Assembly (NCBI GenBank): GCA_008711295.1
Contig: VUYV01000045.1
Location: 1,998,842-2,062,841 of the forward strand
DNA from: Anarhynchus alexandrinus
Taxonomy: Eukaryota > Chordata > Aves > Charadriiformes > Charadriidae
DNA: 64,000 bases
Direction of reading: 5' to 3'
Below, in pieces: positions 60,495 through 64,000 of the stretch; positions within the stretch are counted from its first letter, which is position 1, and every line of letters begins with the position of its first letter. The position numbers and the translations under genes are program-made. The notes beneath the pieces are model-generated. The model did not search any database. It worked only from the letters and a program-made list of their open reading frames with translations, and was not told the origin of the DNA.

Positions 60495-61031
60495 GTAAGG
60501 TGGTGGCTATTTAAAATTCCTTGGACTTTTATGCTGGCCAACACCTTGCATGTGTACGTGTAATCATCTCTGTTCTGCATGCTTCCATTTAACTTTTCCA
60601 GTGCAAGGCTTTCATTAGATCGACCTCTTCTTTTGTAAAGTACAAGCATGTTTTTGGGAAGAAAGCAGATTTTCTGTGTCATCTGTGCCACTACGGACAT
60701 TTGGTGTCCTTCCTATTGCTGTGTGAATTGCTAATGAGCTAAGCCTCACGGTCCAAGATCTAGCAGAGGAAGTAAGTGAAAGGAAATAATTTACTTCACT
60801 AATTGGAATTACTGCTTACTGAAAGGTAATGGAAGAGAGAAGAATTCCATCTTTTTAGACAAAAAACATGTAATTGATATAACGGTAATGAGGTCATAAC
60901 TTGCCAGAAAAGAAGTTCTGAAACTGGAAAATCAGGCTTAACAACTGAACACGATGAGAATTCTGTCAGTGTGATCAGAAAGCATATTTGGTCTCTGGGG
61001 ACTTTCTTCCTTAAATGTTTTTTTTTGTCAG

Positions 61032-61153
61032 TTGCCGATTATGTATTGCAGACGGTCAGGTTTAATCAGTATGAAATAAACCTCAGCTATTCCTTCATGT
61101 CTGGTCTTCTACAGATTGTCACTTTGGTAGCTATGAGAATACAGATGCCTGTG
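61032..61153 (+). CDS. Candidate exon c (122 nt)
   Basis: The acceptor is TTCCTTAAATG, a run of T, then GTCAG. The donor is CCTGTG|GTAAGT. Open throughout in the frame set by the microexon, encoding 40 residues with a hydrophobic middle (MSGLLQIVTLVAM), possibly part of a membrane segment. Alternative acceptors exist inside (GTATTGCAG, GTCTTCTACAG), so the start is not certain. Confidence 0.4.
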
Positions 61154-61520
61154 GTAAGTCTGGACCAACCACTGCAGAAAAACTTGTCCAGTTCCATATA
61201 GACCTGTGGCAAAGACCTATGCCTAGGTCTGATTTTTTTATCTGATTTTTATCACTTCTTTGTGGTATTTTGCATTCTTAGTTTTGATAGAAAAAGTGAT
61301 CTTAGGTGTTGGCTAAAACTTTGATTTCATCTCTATGTATTTTTTTTAAGATAATGAATGTGATAGTCTAGGTCTCATTTGTTAAGCTTGAAGCAAATAA
61401 AAAAAGCTTTAACCAAAATTGCTCATTTTCCTACATTATTTGCTTGAGACAGTAAAGAGAGAAATGATGGAAGTGACTCAGTGTATTGTGATCACTTTTA
61501 TTATGCTCTGATTGTCTCAG

Positions 61521-61682
61521 CAGACTGGAAGAAAGGACTCTGGTTTTGCAGCCTTATTGTTGCAAGTTGGAGATTTGCTATGTATGGACAGGACAGGGAA
61601 AATAACATCATGTGAAGGAATGATGCAAACTGCTGGTCAAGGTCTGCCGCTTCTTGCTGTCAACCTGTATGTCAAAAAGAAC
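61521..61682 (+). CDS. Candidate exon d (162 nt, 54 codons)
   Basis: The acceptor is TTATGCTCTGATTGTCTCAG and the donor is AAGAAC|GTAAGC. The length is a multiple of three and the frame is open from end to end in phase 0, continuing exon c. The residues include FAALLLQVGDLLCMDRTGKI and GLPLLAVNLYVKKN. This is the most protein-like segment of the plus-strand model. No family recognised. Confidence 0.45.
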
Positions 61683-61765
61683 GTAAGCCAGCTGATAAAT
61701 ACTTTTTTTTTTTTTTAATTAAAAAGTATTCTCTGCTGTACCAACTTTAGGCTTTTTGACCCTAG

Positions 61766-61800
61766 GTTCGCTGGTTGCTCTACCAACAGCACTACCCAGA
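61766..61800 (+). CDS. Candidate exon e (35 nt)
   Basis: The acceptor is GGCTTTTTGACCCTAG and the donor is CCCAGA|GTAAGT. In phase 0 it encodes VRWLLYQQHYP and leaves GA, so the next exon must supply one base for Asp or Glu. Short but bounded by a near-perfect donor. Confidence 0.4.
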
Positions 61801-62065
61801 GTAAGTAGTCTTTTGCTGTTTATAATGTCTGAAATTTATCAGTGAATGCTCCTTGGATTTTCCTTGGAATACACAAGTACATTTTTGAAAGTTTTGGGCT
61901 TTAATACTGGAATTGAAGTCTTCAAGAAGATTTCAATACATATATTTATATATCTCTCTACTGAAAAACTATTTATAATTTTGTTTGCTTGAGCCTCCCT
62001 TAAGCAAGAAATAGATATGCTTGTAGCTGGAATTGGCTAGAAAACATTTGTTATGCCTTTTACAG

Positions 62066-62620
62066 TATTTGCAAGCTGAGATCATAAGGATGTTCCATCC
62101 CTGTAGTTCTGCTGTTACATTAAAACAAGATAAGCTGCTTCAAAACCATCGTCTGACCTGTATTTTAAAAGAACTGTCTTGTTAGGAGCAGAACTAAATG
62201 GTGACTGTGCAGCTATAGGAAACAATGATCACACTACCTTGTAATTGTACATTATGATCAGAAACAGTACGGCACAAAGTTCAAACTTCAAGATTAGAAT
62301 CCGGTACAGAATAAGAAAACATTAGGAAATGCTTCCTGTCTGAGCTTATTTTAGCGATATTGGAAATGCTACAGTAGGTGTGATTTGTATCACCAACACA
62401 GTTACATCAGGCTATCCAAACGTCCTACAAGCAAGTCTGAGAAATGTTACTTAAAGTAATTTTTAAGTCTCTTTCTTCTGCTTTCCTGATAAAAGCAGTT
62501 CCCTTTGAAATCAACACAGATTTAGAGTGTACATCTGAGAGCAGAAGCTGGCCTGTAAATCAAAGCTTCAATTGCCTTTGAACATGTTTTTCCAATAAAG
62601 CAGTACTGAGGTGATTTCTG
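62066..62620 (+). other. Candidate last exon and 3' UTR with poly(A) signal
   Basis: A strong acceptor (TTGTTATGCCTTTTACAG) opens at 62066. One base completes the split codon, six codons follow, and TAA ends the frame at 62085-62087. The remaining 500 bp would be 3' UTR. AATAAA at 62594-62599 is followed within 30 bases by GTGATTTCTGTGGTGTTGTG, a textbook GT-rich downstream element. Cleavage is expected near 62615. Confidence 0.4.
62594..62599 (+). terminator. Poly(A) signal AATAAA with GT-rich downstream element
   Basis: Canonical hexamer plus a GT-rich element about 20 to 40 bases downstream. This pairing is better than most AATAAA words in the window, which occur without such an element. 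Confidence 0.45.
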
Positions 62621-63199
62621 TGGTGTTGTGATGAGGGAGTCTGACACCATCATGCTAGGACAAGCGCAAGATATGCAGAGTAAGTCAAGCCTGCCCAGGA
62701 GGAAATGGGTAGTAAACTGACTGGGGCTCCCAATTATCAGGCTCTCATGAGCAACACGTGGTTACAAATATAACAGTTCAGAATTTCTCTTACAACCTCT
62801 GAAATTCATCAGTACTTGTAAAAAAAGAGCTCCTTATGAGAACACACGTCTGTAAAAATTCAGGAAAAGTTCAGTAGAAGATTTATTTCTATACTTTTAA
62901 TTACAAATCAAGAGCTTTTAAAATCATTATAGTGAAGGAGGAATGGCAACTGAAAATGCAAATTAAGAAGATGAGGTAGAGTTAGTGAAGGACAGAGGAA
63001 TGTGCTAAAGTTCAGTCAAAAATGTAAGCAGCTTTGTGAAAACACATTGAAAAAGTAAGTAGAGATTGGCAGTGTGTATGCAGAATGACTTGTAGCTGCG
63101 CATTCAAAAGAAGTGTGGAAAGAGTTATTGTGAAGAAAACTTAGTGACATCATCTTACCTGAAGCTACAAGTGGCTAATAATAAATCTACTTTCCTCAG

Positions 63200-63452
63200 T
63201 TCTCTGTGCCTACTGGAAGACCAGCACTCCCTCCTGACGCTTGCTTGTCATTTTGAATCTAACTTTTGCATGGGGTTTCCTCTGCTGAGAGGAAACAACA
63301 GGGAATTGTTCGCTTGGATGGAGGATTTCTTAAGGGCATTTGCCAGTATGACACTTGTTTTGTCTATTGAGTCTATGTTCGGACTTGTCAGAAGTAGGAA
63401 AAAAGCAGGCATACCTATTTTACCTTCTCTTACAGAAAAAAAAACTCACTAA
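63200..63452 (+). CDS. Alternative last coding exon of the plus-strand gene, unknown
   Basis: The acceptor AATCTACTTTCCTCAG precedes 63200. Entered with the two leftover bases of exon e, the frame is open for 84 codons to TAA at about 63450. The residues (LCLLEDQHSLLTLACHFES and ELFAWMEDFLRAFASM among them) look like amphipathic helices and end in a Lys-rich tail. If used, this would replace the last exon at 62066 and skip the 62.6 kb poly(A) site. No family recognised. Confidence 0.35.
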
Positions 63453-63454
63453 AT

Positions 63455-64000
63455 AGCATATCAAAGATCTATCCAGTCTTGCTTTTTTCTCAGAATTGCA
63501 AAGCTAGGTGTTTGCATCCACCCAGGAAGAATGCCCCATCATTGCAAATCCCACGTATAATTCATTGACGTGTTGTAAAGCAAGTGGGATCTTATTTGTG
63601 TAATTGAAAAGTTTCTGGTATGAGTTTCACCAGTTGTGCAGACCATTGGAGCTACAGAAAGCTTATGTTGCACAGCAAGCTGACACCCATTCTGCTCCAC
63701 AACACAATGAGAAATCTCCCAGCTTTGATATGTTATGAGTAATAGTGGAAGTCATTGAATTCGACAGTCTCATGGGGCAAGGTGGCCTTGCCCCAGAATG
63801 AGCCAGTGTTTCTGCACTAATAATATTTTGATATTCATTTCTTTGCTTGCTTAATTTAAAACATTTAGTTATAATTGGAAATGTATTACAGTATTCATTC
63901 TGTAGCCTATTTTGCATTCTTGGATGATAGCTAGCTCCTTATGAGATCAGGGATGTACTGTGCTCCTATGTTTTTTTTTTTCTACTGCTGTAATTAAATA
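63455..64000. other. No further feature seen at the window end
   Basis: AT-rich sequence. A short minus-strand open frame (63917-63663) has no support. The plus-strand unit could continue beyond the window. Confidence 0.5.

Larger units (their letters stand above)
56335..62620 (+). other. Candidate plus-strand gene: CpG promoter to poly(A), unknown product
   Basis: Downstream of CpG island 2 the plus strand has five splice-bounded segments whose intron phases agree in order: 59919-59962 (phase 0 in, 2 out), 60475-60494 (2 in, 1 out), 61032-61153 (1 in, 0 out), 61521-61682 (0, 0) and 61766-61800 (0 in, 2 out). A sixth at 62066 ends the frame, and an AATAAA with a GT-rich downstream element closes the unit near 62.6 kb. 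The link from the promoter to 59919 was not resolved. The joined frame is hydrophobic in its first half and matches nothing I know. It may be a novel gene or a spliced noncoding RNA. Confidence 0.4.

Noticed and set aside
61741..61800. tRNA-like words (GGTTCGC near 61765)
   Set aside because: No A box, no cloverleaf pairing and no terminator. The sequence fits a splice acceptor and short exon better.
1..64000. Bacterial-type systems (operons, CRISPR arrays, phage or insertion sequences)
   Set aside because: The window is vertebrate nuclear DNA: CR1 LINEs, MIR-like SINEs, CpG islands and consensus spliceosomal sites. No repeat-spacer array or ribosome-binding-site spacing is present.

Overview
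The window is nuclear DNA of a bird. The evidence is a set of CR1 LINE fragments with the avian 3' end (the GGTTGGAAGGGACC core next to CATAGAAT-type repeats), one of which still encodes the end of the CR1 reverse transcriptase. The background is AT-rich, with two sharp CpG islands and a few ancient MIR-like SINE remnants. No species or chromosome can be named from the sequence. There are no bacterial features: no operons, rRNA, tRNA or CRISPR were seen.

From 1 to about 42.7 kb the window reads as a gene desert. It holds CR1 pieces at 16.06-16.25, 19.69-19.78, 20.80-20.95, 22.62-23.27 and 26.21-26.77 kb. It also holds microsatellites, four places where the assembly contains N, and several blocks rich in homeodomain and POU-type words that look like regulatory conserved-element candidates (14.8-15.1, 18.54-18.60 and 34.95-35.46 kb).

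From 42.7 to 46 kb there is a CpG island with an AT-rich minisatellite on its flank. On the minus strand there is a chain of splice-bounded open segments: a leader exon ending at 45552, an exon at 44722-44462, and a last exon beginning at 43746. Intron phases agree. An ATG in a good context in the middle exon would give a 149-residue protein that I do not recognise. This is either an undescribed small gene or a spliced noncoding RNA with a chance reading frame.

From 46 to 55.7 kb there are further regulatory-looking blocks (47.55-47.80 and 48.48-48.72 kb) and one isolated exon-like segment at 52632-52797, whose charged peptide looks coding.

From 55.7 to 64 kb a second CpG island (about 55.98-56.42 kb) contains a near-consensus CTCF site. 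A probable endogenous retroviral LTR remnant follows at about 56.52-56.93 kb. Downstream on the plus strand is a series of phase-compatible exons (59919-59962, 60475-60494, 61032-61153, 61521-61682, 61766-61800) and two alternative last exons, one with an AATAAA signal and a GT-rich downstream element near 62.6 kb. The protein product is not recognised. Both gene models come from reading splice sites and phases by eye. They are the most useful targets in the window, but they are candidates and not confirmed genes.
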